DNA from: Lytechinus variegatus | Taxonomy: Eukaryota; Echinodermata; Echinoidea; Temnopleuroida; Toxopneustidae | Assembly (NCBI RefSeq): GCF_018143015.1 | Contig: NC_054742.1 | Coordinates: 55,251,195 to 55,315,194, forward strand | Reading direction: 5' to 3' | DNA: 64,000 nucleotides | In this document: positions 13,252 through 25,082 of the stretch, piece after piece | How positions within the stretch are numbered: the first letter of the stretch is position 1 | How the letters are laid out: each line of letters starts with the position of its first letter | Made by a program: the position numbers and the translations under genes | The notes under the pieces: generated by a model | What the model was told of the DNA's origin: nothing | Seen by the model: only the letters and a program-made list of their open reading frames with translations | The model's database searches: none

Positions 13252-15111
13252 TTTCATCTAAGACTAGTCTTCACGCCAAACAAACTTTAGATTCGTTATC
13301 TTTAAAAGTAATTAAATGTCCTTTTTAGAATATGATTGAGACATTTTTCGACTCTGCAAAGATAATGCTCAATATATAAAATTTATGATTTACTAATCTA
13401 GTATTATACAGTGATTATATTAAAAATAAGGAAATCGATTGACAATATCCCGCCTCGGCCTCGAGAGTAGCCTACACAGTTAAGCCTAGCGAGTAGAAAA
13501 TAAATGGAAGAAGGAAGTAGGACCTGCACTGTGATATAAAAGTAAAACGTTGTATTCGTTTCTTGGGTGAGTACCACTACCAACCATGAAAAGATCTATT
13601 TGAAATAATTAGAATTATTGAGTATTAGAAATTGTGTGGTTTGTTGTTCAGATGCCTTGGAAATTTAGGAAAAACCTAGGCCTAGGGCAATCTTCACGGA
13701 AGGCGAAGGACTCAAGGAGAGCCGCCGCCGCCGCTCCGAGGCGAAGGCCCGGCTCCGGCGGCGGACGTCGGACAATGATGTGTAGACTCGGCTCGCGAGG
13801 GTAACTCTTGCATTTTGGTATAGGCCTAGTGAGTGATTGTATTTCCGACCGGCCTTGTATTACCCGAACGCGGGCATCATACGCATCAGAAAATAATTTC
13901 ATATGCTTAAAATTTTTGCAACATATCCTTCCAAAAGAGAACCTGCATAGCATAGGGATATAGGAAGATGACGAAAAATTGTCAAAAACACATTTTCAAA
14001 GTCTTAATATTCTAAAGATAAAAATATGGTCAAAATAGCTCATCAGTAAATTTGTTGTTTTCTCAACTTTTTCCATACTGGCCATAGAAAACAAACGTTC
14101 GGTAATGGGATACCTTTTTCAAGTGACCAAAATATTTCACATGCGAAGAGGGGTCCGTCTGGAAGCTAATATCGTAAACAGGAAAAACGATTTTGGCAAA
14201 TTTTTTTTCATAGATCTACTTATATTTTGAAGGTGATTGTGTATTATGGTGAAAGTTTGGTGACTTTTATGAGAATAATGTGTTTGATATGATTGAATTC
14301 ATGGAAAGTGTTCAGTAATACGATCCACTACCATACTTTCCATTAAGGGTTACACTCAAATCGATTCTTAATGCTCTCATCTTGCAAAGTTGACCCACAA
14401 GAATCTAATGATAAGATCCCAAGATGTTTTTTTTCATGCTATTGCCATTGCAAATCATGCAATTGAACGTCGTTGAAGTTGAACAATTCAACAATGTCAA
14501 TTACCGTATGTCAAAAAATGAAACTAAATAGTAGGATGGGGGGACGGGTGTCCGGACACTTTATATTTTTGAAGCCTTCTTTTTCGTCTTTGGATTGTAC
14601 ACTAAAAATACAAATTCATTGGAAGTAATCATCTTCTATTTTGTTCTCTATATTTCCTAACATTTTGCACTAAAAATTGATGAAACTTCGCTTGTAAATT
14701 TTTTTCAAATGACTTTCTAAAATTGATCGTCCGGACACACAACCTGTCCGGACACACAACAACTGGGTATACTAGTAAAAGAAAAAGAAGGCATCCAATC
14801 TATCTAATGGCATGCCATGTTCATGGCAATGAAATGCAAAAAGAAAAGTAAATTTGAATTTGGCAAAGATTGTTGGTAAGAGAACAGATTGCTCAGCTCA
14901 GATTTGCCCTCAGAATTAAAAACATGAAAAACCGAAGATTAGGTCTAGGCAGTATAATAATGGAACGTGCACACATTTTTTTGCTGTGCAATTAACTTTC
15001 CTTGACATGGAACCTAAAGTTAAAAATCCTTCTCATCTCAGTGAATTATGAAATTAGAATTACATGCCTTCTCTTCTTTTGGTAAAGGATTTCTTTACAA
15101 GCGTAACCAGA
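13252..15111. promoter_or_regulatory. Divergent intergenic region between the membrane-protein gene and GTF2E2
   Basis: The two start codons (13251 minus, 15112 plus) lie 1.86 kb apart, head to head. The GTF2E2 start codon sits directly behind an acceptor ('gtaaccag' at 15103-15110), so a non-coding 5' exon is expected upstream. A possible donor is 'cttgg/gtgagt' near 13566. A GC-rich, CpG-rich block lies at about 13718-13800 (GCC repeats and 'ggctccggcggcgg'), unlike the surrounding AT-rich DNA. A shared bidirectional promoter is an inference; no transcription start can be fixed from sequence alone. Confidence 0.45.
14535..14765. repeat. Possible small inverted-repeat element with GTGTCCGGACAC ends
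   Basis: The perfect palindrome GTGTCCGGACAC lies at about 14549-14560, and two 'gtccggacacacaac' copies occur at about 14730-14762. These could be the ends of a MITE of about 230 bp. No target-site duplication was identified. Confidence 0.35.
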
Positions 15112-18100
15112 ATGGATCAAGCACTTCTGAGAGAAAGGGAAGCATTCTTGAAGAGAGCAAAATCCCAACCAGTCGTTGAGAAGAAGAGACCGAAAACTGG
15201 ATTTTCCACCGAACCACCCCCAAAGAAAAAGAAGCCAGGCCCCGGATTTTCAGAACCAGGTAGGCCTATGTAGTTAATTATCTCAAACTTGGGACTGGTA
15301 ACATAAAGCTAAGCAATTGATTACTAGGCCGAATTCTATGACTGATTGCATTTATTATTGTGTATGATCAGTTGTAAAAATGAGCCCCATGATCAATTAC
15401 AAAGCTCTATGTAATGGAGCCCTGACTCAAGCTGATACTGTATAATTTGCATTAGCAGAAAAAAGGGTACATTGGATTCAAACAGTGATTGGTTCCCAAC
15501 ACATTTCAAACAACCCTATGAATTTACATTAGAAATCACAGTGAGTTTTCTAGGAGTAGGAAAATAGCCTCCATAAATCCATAATCCTTTAATAGTTGTT
15601 TGAGTGCGATGTTTGCAGTTGACTGAAATAAGTCTGTCTCATCGGTATATAAATCACTGCAGGAGCATTAAGTTGTTGGCTGAATTGCATTAATTTATTG
15701 ATTAAAAACCATTCTTCAATTCTATATGTTGAGGGTATGTAACAATGTGTGATGAATTGTAATGATATGCTCTGTATGTTAAGCATGATGTTATTTTGGG
15801 TTTTTTTATAACTAAAAATATGTGAATTAGGATATAATACCATCACAAAATAAAAAGTAAATCACAAGTTTCCCATCTTCAGCGAAAATCAACAACACAA
15901 TAACCAGGAATAAATCAGGTTTTTATATTTCTTTGGATTGTTTTTTATTTTGGGGGCAATTCCATAAAATATGTATGTCCGACCCCCTATATATGGGACC
16001 TTCATGTGAAAAATTTTGTCTCTGCTTTCTTCTTCTTTTGACAGTCTGTAATGTTCTCTAATTGACCATGACTTGGTCAGTTTATGAAGTGTAGTACGAC
16101 TTGAGAAATATGGGGGTCGGATGTACAAAAAGGTTGATCATTTTATGGAATAGCTTTTTTTTTTTTTTGCAGGTTCTAGTCGAGTGTCAACAGGTTTGAA
16201 TTACAAGACCCATGCTGGTAGTTCCAAATATAAGTTTGGCATCCTGGCAAAAATTGTAAACTTTATGAAGGTAAGTTTGAGAAATACATATGTATCAACT
16301 TTTTTTCTGTAAAAAAATTGTACATTTGACCTATATGATAATTGATTGTTCAATCGTATTGTTGATGAGGTAGAGAGATTTATTCAAGAGATTTGGCCAT
16401 TTTAATAAAAAACCTAACGTAAACCATCAAATGGATTGTTCCCAGTGTTTTTGTGATTTTTAATTTTGTTGATCTTCTGGTGTACAGACGCGGTATCAGG
16501 AAGGTGACTTCTATCCACTGAATATTGATGAGATCCTGGATGAAACCAAGCAGCAAGATGTCGGTCAGAAACAGAAGATGTGGTTGGTCAATGAGGTGGG
16601 TAGTCCTGATCTAGGACATTGTCTGAAATTAGCCAAGTGTAGGCACAAACCGTAATTGCTGCTTCAATCATCATGTGGGTCTTGAATGAATTCTACCACA
16701 ATTCTTACAGTAAACAATTCCATGATAAGACCCAAAATTTGAGACCAGGGACTTGTCTTACAAAGAGTTGCGATTTATCCAATCAACCTCAAGTACAGGT
16801 ATATGGAAATCCATTAATATGGTAATTATTTCTTCAGGATATTTGCACTATGTCCTTTGTAAACAAAGAGAAGCAGACCAAATTTTCAAGAAAACAATAA
16901 ATATACAAATACACACCATATCTAAAAAAATATTTCAAACAAACAAGCATTTTTGATGTTGACCTTGCTGGCTATCCATAGTTGTGGTTGATAGGATCAA
17001 TCATAACTCTTTGTAAGACGGGGCACAGATTTAGATTGTTTTGACAAACCAATCTTTGTACCTGCAGCCTGCAAAATAGACAGGTAATCAGCCTGGGCAC
17101 CCCCCCCTCCTGATTTTGGATACAATTTTTTTTTCTTCTACATTGTTTGAAGGACAGAAGTCCCACCAAATTTTTGATGAATGCCAGAGAGACAGTCCTG
17201 TTTCACAAAGACTTGTTATTATAACAAATGAACAATTTCTATAACAAGTTTACTATCAACCAATCAAATTTAATTATAAGGGGCCACAGATGGGAAACCA
17301 TTCCGTGGATGAAATTGTAAGTCTACGTATGAACTTAAATTTGTATTGCTTATTTGAGAAGCCATCATTATGAATATTTATGTATTCTGTTCACAGGCCT
17401 TGCCCAACAACCCGAAGGTGACCTTTGAGGATGGAAAATACAGCTTCAAACCCGCTTACAACGTGAGGAACAGGAAGGAGATGGTTCGTCTGTTGAAGAG
17501 GCATGATCAGCGGGGGTTGGGTGGTATCATGATGGATGATGTCATGGAGAGTTTGCCTCATGCCAAGATTGGAATCAAGGTAAGGAAGGTCAAAGGTTAT
17601 ATGTTCAGTGTCGCTATTAAAAGCTTTTAAACCCCTCCTTTTGGAAGCAAAGCTTATTCTGCAGTCACATTATCAATATCAAACCGACCAATGGTGTTGC
17701 TGATGTGGTTTACGGTACACAATGTGGAGTGTTATAGAAACAGTGGATAGAAGAGAAGAAATGGATAGGCGAGAAAGTGGAGATTTGAGAGTAGAGTATT
17801 CTTCCTTGAAAGTAGTCCTGAAAAGGTCTGTAAACCAGAAGGAATGTTGAGCGAGAACAGCTTGAGTAGTAGAGCTGATGAGGAGATGCTGGCTTGAGTT
17901 GGCGAGTAAAAACAAGCAACATCTGACCAATGGTGTGTTTTGTGGAAAACTACGTAATTGATCATTCTCAACATTATTTTGGCTATGTGACTGGGTCATT
18001 TAATTACATGTTCAGTGCTGATAAAGCTTCTGTCAACCCCTCATTTTGCGAGCAAGATCTTGTGACAGACCAGGGGACCATTTCATGAAGGTATGTCAGC

Positions 18101-20403
18101 ACCAACAGATAATTTTCTGACAGCTGCCATAGTAACGGTCAAAGGCCAGTGCTTCTCAGACAATCAACAATCAGAATAACACAATCATTAATCATGTCAT
18201 TGATTGTAGAGGTGCTGTAGCTCAGCGGATAAGTCTCTGGATTTGTACCACAGGGTCATGGGGTTAAATCCCAGTGATTCAATCATGTCCTTTGGCAAGG
18301 CTTTTATCTACATTTGCCACTCTCCACCCAGGTATAATAAGTGGCTACCCGGTAGGAAGTAATTCCTTGAAGGCCTAATCCCCCGATCAGGGTAGCCATG
18401 CTAATGCGGGGGTAATGGTATGCAGCGCATAGAAAATTGTATATTAAGCACTCTACGAATGTTGCATATTGTTATTCTTATTGATATGGTTTTGTTTTTT
18501 CTTTTAGAAACTGGAGAAAGCTGGGGAAATCATTATCCTGACCAGGCCAGACAAAAAACAAGTGGTGTACTACAATGACAGGACATATAAACTCAAGATA
18601 GAAGAGGGTAAGTTTGTGCCGACAGTGTGACTCTTTTAATTATAATACCCTTGTCAGTGTAGGAAATAAACCAAAGTGATGGCAGATTTTGTCCCTGATA
18701 AAGCCCAAATTCCCCTTAAATACACTCAAAACCTTTATTTGTAATTTGCACATTTGTATAGGAATTTATTTTTTTCAATACATGGTGTGGTCACAGATTA
18801 AAGAAAGCATTATTTTAAATAGCAAAAACATTTTCGATATTAACATTTTTTTTAATACCACAGGTTTGCCCTTTTGAAATGAATTATGAAACATCCATAT
18901 TACATCTTTTCTTTTGTAGGTGATTGATTGTCAAGTTTTTAATGAAATTGTCAACACATGTTTGTCATATAAGTGTCAAACAGTTCTAAAAGATTTCAAT
19001 ATACACCAAAGAATGGATGGAATAAAGATAGAAATAAGAAAATCATAGAGAGTAAAATGGGAACTCTACTTCCTATACATATATGCCTTTTTAAAGTTTG
19101 GAAACAATTGATATCTTTTCATTCCATCTGTAGAGTTTAAAGAGTTATGGAACAGCACAACAGTAGACTCATTAGATGAAGAAAAGATCCAAGATTACCT
19201 CAAGAAACAAGGCATCAACTCAATGAAGGATCATGGACCAAAGAAATTTGTAAGTCTAGAAACAAACATATGTTTTGTCTCACCTGTGAAGCAGATCGAG
19301 ACTATAGGGGCCGCTTTTCCGACAACGGCGACCAAATCTTAACTGAAGGGTTTTAAAATGACAGCATAACTTAGAAAGTATATGGACCTAGTTCATGAAA
19401 CTTGCCATAATGTTAATCAAGTATTACTGAACATCCTGCCTGAGTTTCAGGTCACATGACCAAGGTCAAAGGTCATTTAGGGTCAATGAACTTAGACCAT
19501 GTTGGGGGAATCAACATCAAAATCTTAACACAAGGTTAAGTTTTTGAAATGTCATCATAACTTAAAAAATATATAGACCTAGTTCATGAAACTTAGACAT
19601 AAAGTTAATCAGGTATTAATGAACATCCTGCCTGAGTGTCAAGTCACATAACCAAGGTCAAAGGTCATTTAGGGTCAATGAACATTGGCCAAGTTGGGGG
19701 TATTTGTTGAATTACCATCATAACTTTAAAAGTTTATGGATCTGATTTATGAAACTCGGACATAAGAGTAATCAAGTATCACTAAACATGTGCGATTTTC
19801 AGGTCACATGACCAAGGTCAAAGGTCAATGAACTTTGGCCATGTTGGGGGTATCTGTTGAATTACCAACTTTGAAAGTTTATGGATCAGATTCATGAAAC
19901 TTGGACATAAGAGTAATCAAGTATCACTGAACATCCTGTGAGAGTTTCAGGTCACATGACCAAGGTCAAAGGTCAGTGAACTTTGGCCATGCTGGGGGTA
20001 TCTGTTGAATTACCATCATAACTTTGAAAGTTTATGGATCTGATTCATGAAACTTGGACATAAGAGTAATCAAGTACTTGAGGATCTAGGATGCACTGAA
20101 TCATGTGAAGTGGAGGGAGGGGTAGGTGCAATGGCTGCAAATTTGAGGTGAATAAAGCTACCCTCGTTCAGAGGGGTCAAAATTGGATTTAAAACTTTTG
20201 ACTACTGACTGACTGACATTTGGAGATTATTTCCGATTGGCTAATTTAGCAAAGATGTTTCATGAAACGCCTTTCTTTTTGTTTTTTTCTGTCAGAATGC
20301 CCCGCAGAGGAAGAAACCCAACAGGAAAGGTCAACGAAAGTTCAAGACGCACAACGACCACATATCAGACGTCCTCAAAGACTACTCTGATGCAAAGAAA
20401 TGA
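15112..20403 (+). CDS. GTF2E2: General transcription factor IIE subunit 2 (TFIIE beta)
   Basis: Seven coding exons join in frame: 15112-15259, 16173-16270, 16488-16595, 17397-17579, 18508-18607, 19134-19249, 20296-20403 (861 nt, 286 aa; the human protein is about 291 aa). All borders are AG/GT. TFIIE beta pairs with TFIIE alpha and recruits and regulates TFIIH at RNA polymerase II promoters in the nucleus. Recognisable blocks are [16 protein letters not shown] at the N-terminus, a Lys/Pro-rich linker, the first winged helix ([13 protein letters not shown], then [20 protein letters not shown]), the second ([18 protein letters not shown]), [31 protein letters not shown], and the basic tail [17 protein letters not shown]. 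Start choice: the methionine at 15112 matches the conserved N-terminus; the ATG 48 bases upstream lies in intron or 5' sequence before the acceptor. No breaks are seen. Confidence 0.97.
16745..17024. mobile_element. MITE with 'gtcttacaaagagtt' terminal inverted repeats
   Basis: The left end 'cttgtcttacaaagagttg' and the right end 'aactctttgtaagacgggg' are inverted copies, and homology continues inward about 35 bp ('atccaatcaacc' against 'ggttgataggat'). It is non-coding and lies in the GTF2E2 intron between exons 3 and 4. Confidence 0.75.
17190..17290. repeat. Truncated MITE related to 2667-2815
   Basis: 'cacaaagacttgttattataa' is shared, with small changes, with the 2667-2815 element, and 'ccaatttctataacaa' there corresponds to 'acaatttctataacaa' here. 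It lies in GTF2E2 intron 3, about 100 bp upstream of exon 4. Confidence 0.45.
18209..18485 (+). mobile_element. tRNA-derived SINE, full-length copy
   Basis: The head resembles a tRNA: A-box-like 'tagctcagcggataag' and B-box-like 'gggttaaatccc' about 35 bp downstream, typical internal pol III promoter spacing. The body shares 'ccggtaggaagtaattcc' and 'cagggtagccatgctaatgc' with the reverse-strand copy at 33957-34273 and the fragment at 8260. It ends in an ATT-rich tail close to GTF2E2 exon 5 (18508). The head cannot fold as a functional tRNA, so it is not a tRNA gene. Confidence 0.8.
19370..20110 (+). repeat. Degenerate tandem repeat carrying perfect DR1 motifs
   Basis: Four or more copies of a unit of about 150-190 bp. 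Each contains 'cacatgaccaaggtcaaagg', then 'gtcaatgaactttggcc' and 'atgaaacttggacataa'. Key hexamers are at 19463-19475, 19655-19667, 19815-19827 and 19963-19975, each reading AGGTCA-A-AGGTCA. It occupies most of GTF2E2 intron 6. I associate this family with echinoderm genomes, though that is memory rather than a search result. Confidence 0.9.
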
Positions 20404-20516
20404 AACCCTTATCAGCTGTGGACCTTCCTGGCAAGGAATCTTGGGATTGTACATCCATTTGAAGGCTCAGTTCTTTGTTTTGTCCCACACTCACTGTGTG
20501 TAGCAGGAATTTAATA
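20385..20516 (+). repeat. GTF2E2 3' end / copy 1 of a dispersed tandem unit
   Basis: From the last codons ('gatgcaaagaaatgaaaccc') through 'ctggcaaggaatcttggg', 'gaaggctcagttctttgtt' and 'tgtgtagcaggaattt'. Three more degenerate copies of the same unit lie at 25462-25875, beyond the retrotransposon. Confidence 0.75.
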
Positions 20517-20890
20517 ACACATTTATTTATTTATTTATTTATTTATTGATATATTCATATTCCACAATCATCAAAGTACATTTCGTAATCATGTTTACAA
20601 TGAAAAAAATGCATAACATGTGCAGGATTGAAATGTAGCAATGAAATGAAAAAAGTGGAGGGGCCTACTAAAAAGCAGAGCTTGTAAAATGTAGACCCCC
20701 TATCAAAACTTTATACAAGGGTAATATGATACAAATAGAGTAAAATAATCAGCAAAATTCTATAAAATTGTATAGATATAAACACTGTAACACAAATGTA
20801 TTTACACTATATACAAAATTAAATATTGACTTCAAAAAAATATTCAATACTACCGTGGATAAGTATGAAGTTCACAAATATTAGATTGAA

Positions 20891-21310
20891 TCAATAAGAA
20901 TTCAGGAGAAATTTTTTGATGAGTAATTTAAATCGTATAAGATTAGCTGCCTCTTTCATTTCTCTGTCCAGAGAATTCCAGAGTTTTGGTCCTGTGAAAA
21001 ATACAGTTTTGCTAGAAAATACTGTTTTACTTTTAGGTAAGTGATAGTCATTTGATTGTCTCGTATTATATGAATGTAAAGTATTGTTTCTCATAAATTT
21101 CTTTTGTAGGACATTAGGTAAACTATTTCTATCTAGCTGATACATAAATTGGAATAGTTGCAAGCGGTACAGGTCATTGATTTTAAGGATACGTTTCTGA
21201 CGAAACAATTCATCCGTATGAGCTCTAAAGGACATATTGCATATTATTCTCAGTACTTTTTTCTGAAGTAGCAAGACTTTATTTAGTCTCGTTTGAGAGG
21301 CATTACCCAT
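20891..21310 (-). CDS. Retrotransposon ORF2, C-terminal segment (third frame segment)
   Basis: Reads TRLNKVLLLQKKVLRIIC, then a segment with DLYRLQLFQFMYQL, HSYNTRQSNDYHLP and FFTGPKLWNSLDREMKEA, the conserved C-terminal block of CR1/L2-like ORF2 proteins. It overlaps the preceding segment by 28 bases in another frame, so a one-base change near 21285-21310 breaks ORF2. Confidence 0.9.
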   Translation of the reverse strand: MGNASQTRLNKVLLLQKKVLRIICNMSFRAHTDELFRQKRILKINDLYRLQLFQFMYQLDRNSLPNVLQKKFMRNNTLHSYNTRQSNDYHLPKSKTVFSSKTVFFTGPKLWNSLDREMKEAANLIRFKLLIKKFLLNSY

Positions 21311-22997
21311 GCCAGAATTCCATAATTAAGATATGGTAGAATTAATGCACAATACAACATGGATAGCGCCTGTGCTGGTAGAACGTATTTAAGCTTATTG
21401 ATGACTCCAATATTTCTTGACACAGTTTTGCAAGTATTGTTGATATGAGCATTCCACGTAAGCTTGTTATCAATAGTAAGACCTAAAAATTTTGTTGTTT
21501 GCACTTCTTTGATTTCAGTATTATCTAAAAGTATTTGATGCGGTAGATGTTTCAATGAATGACTAAAAAGCATATAATTATTTTTTTGCAGATTCAGTGA
21601 CAATTTGTTGGCTTTAATCCAGTTTGTTACTTTTTTAAATTCTGTATTCATAGTGCTCACAAGTACATGTGGATCATGGTGTGTATAGAAAATATTGGAA
21701 TCATCAGCAAAGAGAATAAATGAGAGAACATGAGATGAATTTTTCATATCATTAACATAAAGTATAAATAACAAGGGGCCAAGAATACTACCTTGTGGAA
21801 TTCCACAGGAAACTGGCCTTGTTGGAGATTCTGATTCATTTACTGTAACAAACTGAATTCTATCAGTAAGATAACTCCTAAACCATTGTAAAGCTGTCCC
21901 TCTGATACCGTAATTTGATAGCTTACATAACAGTATTTCATGATCTATTGTGTCAAATGCTTTTGAGAAGTCAAGGAATAATCCTACAGTATGATCAGAA
22001 TTATCAAAAGAAGTAGATATTTTATTTATTAATGTCAATATAGCATGAGTTGTATTATGTTTTTCTCTAAAACCAAATTGATTATCACATATAATACTAT
22101 ATTTCTTAAGGAAAGCAACTGTCCTTTTATAAATGATCCTTTCAAGAATTTTTGAGAACGAAGTTAACAAAGATATTGGGCGATAATTACTAGTAATTAA
22201 TTGGTCCCCCTTCTTGAAAATGGGTATAACTTTAGCTATTTTCATCTTCTTTGGGACCTGGCCAAGCTGCAATGATAAATTAAATATATGAAGCAGGGGA
22301 TCAGCAAGAGAATGTATAATGTTTTTCAATACTTTATTTGTAATGCCATCATATCCGGGTGTCTTTCCTGCTTTCAAATTAAATACAATCTCAAGTAATT
22401 CTTCTCTATGAACTGGAGTAAGAAATATTGAATTATCATTTTGTTTGTCCAAAAAGTCCTTAAACGAATTTTCTACAGGGATAATATTTCCAGCTAACTT
22501 TGGTCCAATTTGAGAGAAATATGAATTAAATTCATTTGCTATAGAATGAGTATCTTCAACCATATTTCCATCTACACATAATTTATTAACAGCACTAGAT
22601 TTGTTAATTTTGTTTAGAGCCCCATTTATTGTTTTCCATGTATTTTTAAGGTCGTTTTTATATGATTGTAATTTTTCTGAATAAAACCTCTTTTTTGCTA
22701 TTCGGAGAGTAGTTGTTAAGGTATTTTTATAAGACGTGTATCTATTCCGTGAAACATCATTTGGATTTGATATATAAGAAACATACAGATTATTTTTCCG
22801 ATTGATAGACCTTAATATCATTTTTGAAACCCATGGTAGCTTTGGAACACGTTTATAGTCGTAATTTCGATATTTCTTTAAAGGAACACAAGAATCTAAG
22901 CAATCATTGAAACATTTCAAAAATATGTCAAATGAGTCATCGACATTCTCTTTCGAGTTATAAACGTCAGACCAATCAACAGTGATTGCATTGTTTG
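21283..22997 (-). CDS. Retrotransposon ORF2, reverse transcriptase segment
   Basis: The coding frame starts upstream of the first ATG (22920): NAITVDWSDVYNSKENV is already in frame just after the endonuclease. RT motifs in order: FNLKAGKTPGYDGITNKVLK, KVIPIFKKGD, NYRPISLLTSFSKILE, the GLFLDFSKAFDTIDH aspartate motif, GIPQGSILGPLLFILYVND, FILFADDSNIF (catalytic FADD) and KFLGLTIDNKLTW. All core catalytic aspartates are present. It ends YLNYGILAW before the second frame change. Confidence 0.95.
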
Positions 22998-23921
22998 GAT
23001 ATGGGTAAAAATAAGAAAATGATCGGATATGTCTGTCGTTACAATGCCAGCTTTCGGAAGAGGGTGAGAGTTACAGAATATATTATCTATAAGCGTAGCA
23101 GAATGATCAGTAATACGGGTTGGTCTAGAAATAATCGGCAAAAAAGTAGAAGTTAACATTAATTCAAGGAAATCGTTTGTTGCAGAGTGATTACTGGTCA
23201 AGAGATTAATATTGAAATCACCAGTGATGATACAATTGTTATTTATCAATTCTCCGTTTTGCAAAAGTTCATTAGTAGCAAGTAAAAAATCTTCTATACA
23301 AGAAGTTTGAGGAGGTCTGTAGATGACACCTATTACAGTTTTCTTATCTTTTTGAAGTTTTACTTCTACAAATAAGGATTCGATGATATCATTCATATAT
23401 TCAAATTCATGTCTAATTGCATAATCAAATGAAGACGGAATATATAATGCTAGTCCACCTCCAATTTTATTTTTCCTATTGTTTATAACAATATCATAAT
23501 TCGGGATGGTGCATAAGGAATTAGGTGTTTCCGTGAACCAAGTTTCAGTAAGAGCAATGATTGGGGGATTGGCAAATTGTGTATTTTCTAATAATAATCG
23601 TAATTTCTCGAAGTTTTGGTTAGCGCTTCTTATATTCAAATGCAAAATAAAAACATCATCTTCTCCAATCAATTTAGCATAGTCTTTGAATGAATTTTCT
23701 GTATAATATGGAGAAGAGGAAAGATTGTATGCTTTATCATGAATATCGAATTCAACTTGAAGTTCATCAAAATTATTTGTAAGAATATCAGTAGAAAATC
23801 TATCAAATGGAGTATGATGATTTGAGATAATATTGCTTTTATCCTGACTTGGATGATTTAGTAATAAGAAATCATCATTATTCAGATGATAAAATGGGAA
23901 ATCACGCATATTATCCACCAT
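22998..23921 (-). CDS. Retrotransposon ORF2, APE-type endonuclease segment
   Basis: It begins MVDNMRDFPFYHLNNDDF. The endonuclease signature is complete: LHLNIRSANQNFEKL, PIIALTETWFTE (catalytic Glu), GGGLALYIPS, VIGVIYRPP, CIITGDFNINLL, RPTRITDHSATLIDNIF and TDISDHFLIF (catalytic Asp-His). The frame shifts near 23000, in or beside the 'gggtaaaaataag' homopolymer region, and RT continues in another frame. The published convention would treat both as one polyprotein. Confidence 0.93.
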
Positions 23922-24290
23922 TATGAAATAGAATATATTGCCATTTTAAATCAAAATCTTTGTAAGCTGAGCATATAAAGCATCTTTTAGATTTGATACC
24001 GTCATGACCCCAAATTCGAGTTTGAAAAATACTGCAGTTGTAATATTTAACAAAAGAAAGATTATTTGATACAATTATTAACGGTTGATGAAGAATATTT
24101 GCACACAAATATAAGTAAAATGACCTCCATGAAATGTCTGGTATTGAAACATTATTGAAAGGGCAGTGAAAGAATGCAAAATATACCACGGAAAATAACA
24201 CAAGTATTGATCGATGCGAAAAATTTTGTGACTTGAATTTCATAAGAAATAAAAAGAATACTGGAAAATGGAAAAACATGGATAGTCCTT

Positions 24291-25082
24291 CTACAGCTTA
24301 GAAAAGTCCTCTCTGGAATGAATGATGATGGGTTGACACTTCTCATCCTTCCTTACATAGATTCGGCCATTCTGGGTCCACAGGAACTTGTATCCGGCAT
24401 CTCGGCGGGCCTTGTTGACATCTTTCATTAGCTCCTTAGTGGAAGCGATCAAGTTTTCATTGAGGTAGATCTTGCCATCGCTGTTGTATCCAAGATCCTT
24501 TGTGGAGAGAGTCTTCAGCTTCCTTCTCCCATCGTACATGATGTTACGAGCTCGTCTTGTGGTGAATCGCACGATGATTGGGCGGGCTTTGTTATCAGCT
24601 TGGCGTTTGGAACCCAGCCGATGAACCACATCGAAGTCGGATGCTGCAAGCTCAGGGCTGATGTGTTTCGCGATATTAAGTACGATCCTTTCAGGAACCT
24701 CGCCCTGTCGTTCTGGTACACCTGCCACCTCCAAGTTGACTCTTCTGTGGTACTGGTCAAGTTCGTTAAGCTGGAAGGTCAACTCACTGAATCTCTTCTG
24801 AAGACAGATGTTTTGTTCCTTCAGTTCTCTGTTTTCCTTTTCTATCTTCTCGGCCTTCAACTTCATTTCCTCAAATTTCTCGTTGAGGAACGACAGCGAG
24901 TTGACAATACTGCTTTGTCCCTCTCGTATACTGTCGATCGACTGCTCCAAGACGGTCAACTTAGCATTCAAGGAATTGGAAAGTTTCCCTAGCTCATTCT
25001 TGATCAGTGATAGAAGATAGTTTTCATTCGTCTCTTCATTATCACCAGAGTTGTTTTTCGACGACTTTCTCTTCCCAGACAT
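24291..25082 (-). CDS. Retrotransposon ORF1 nucleic-acid-binding protein
   Basis: Start chosen at 25082 (MSGKRKSSKNNSGDNEETNE), a basic low-complexity opening; an ATG 29 codons upstream gives an unlikely hydrophobic extension. Residues about 20-110 form a coiled coil (LSFLNEKFEEMKLKAEK, then LKEQNICLQKRFSELTFQL). Then comes the conserved core LEVAGVPERQGEVPERIV, HRLGSKRQADNKARPIIVRF and KIYLNENLIASTKELMKDVN, similar to ORF1/FP25-like proteins found in non-LTR elements. It is expected to coat the element RNA. The frame is intact. Confidence 0.85.
   Translation of the reverse strand: MSGKRKSSKNNSGDNEETNENYLLSLIKNELGKLSNSLNAKLTVLEQSIDSIREGQSSIVNSLSFLNEKFEEMKLKAEKIEKENRELKEQNICLQKRFSELTFQLNELDQYHRRVNLEVAGVPERQGEVPERIVLNIAKHISPELAASDFDVVHRLGSKRQADNKARPIIVRFTTRRARNIMYDGRRKLKTLSTKDLGYNSDGKIYLNENLIASTKELMKDVNKARRDAGYKFLWTQNGRIYVRKDEKCQPIIIHSREDFSKL

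Noticed and set aside
13648..13953. 101-codon minus-strand frame in the GC-rich block
   Set aside because: Open because of GCC repeats; no conserved protein pattern and no splice context.
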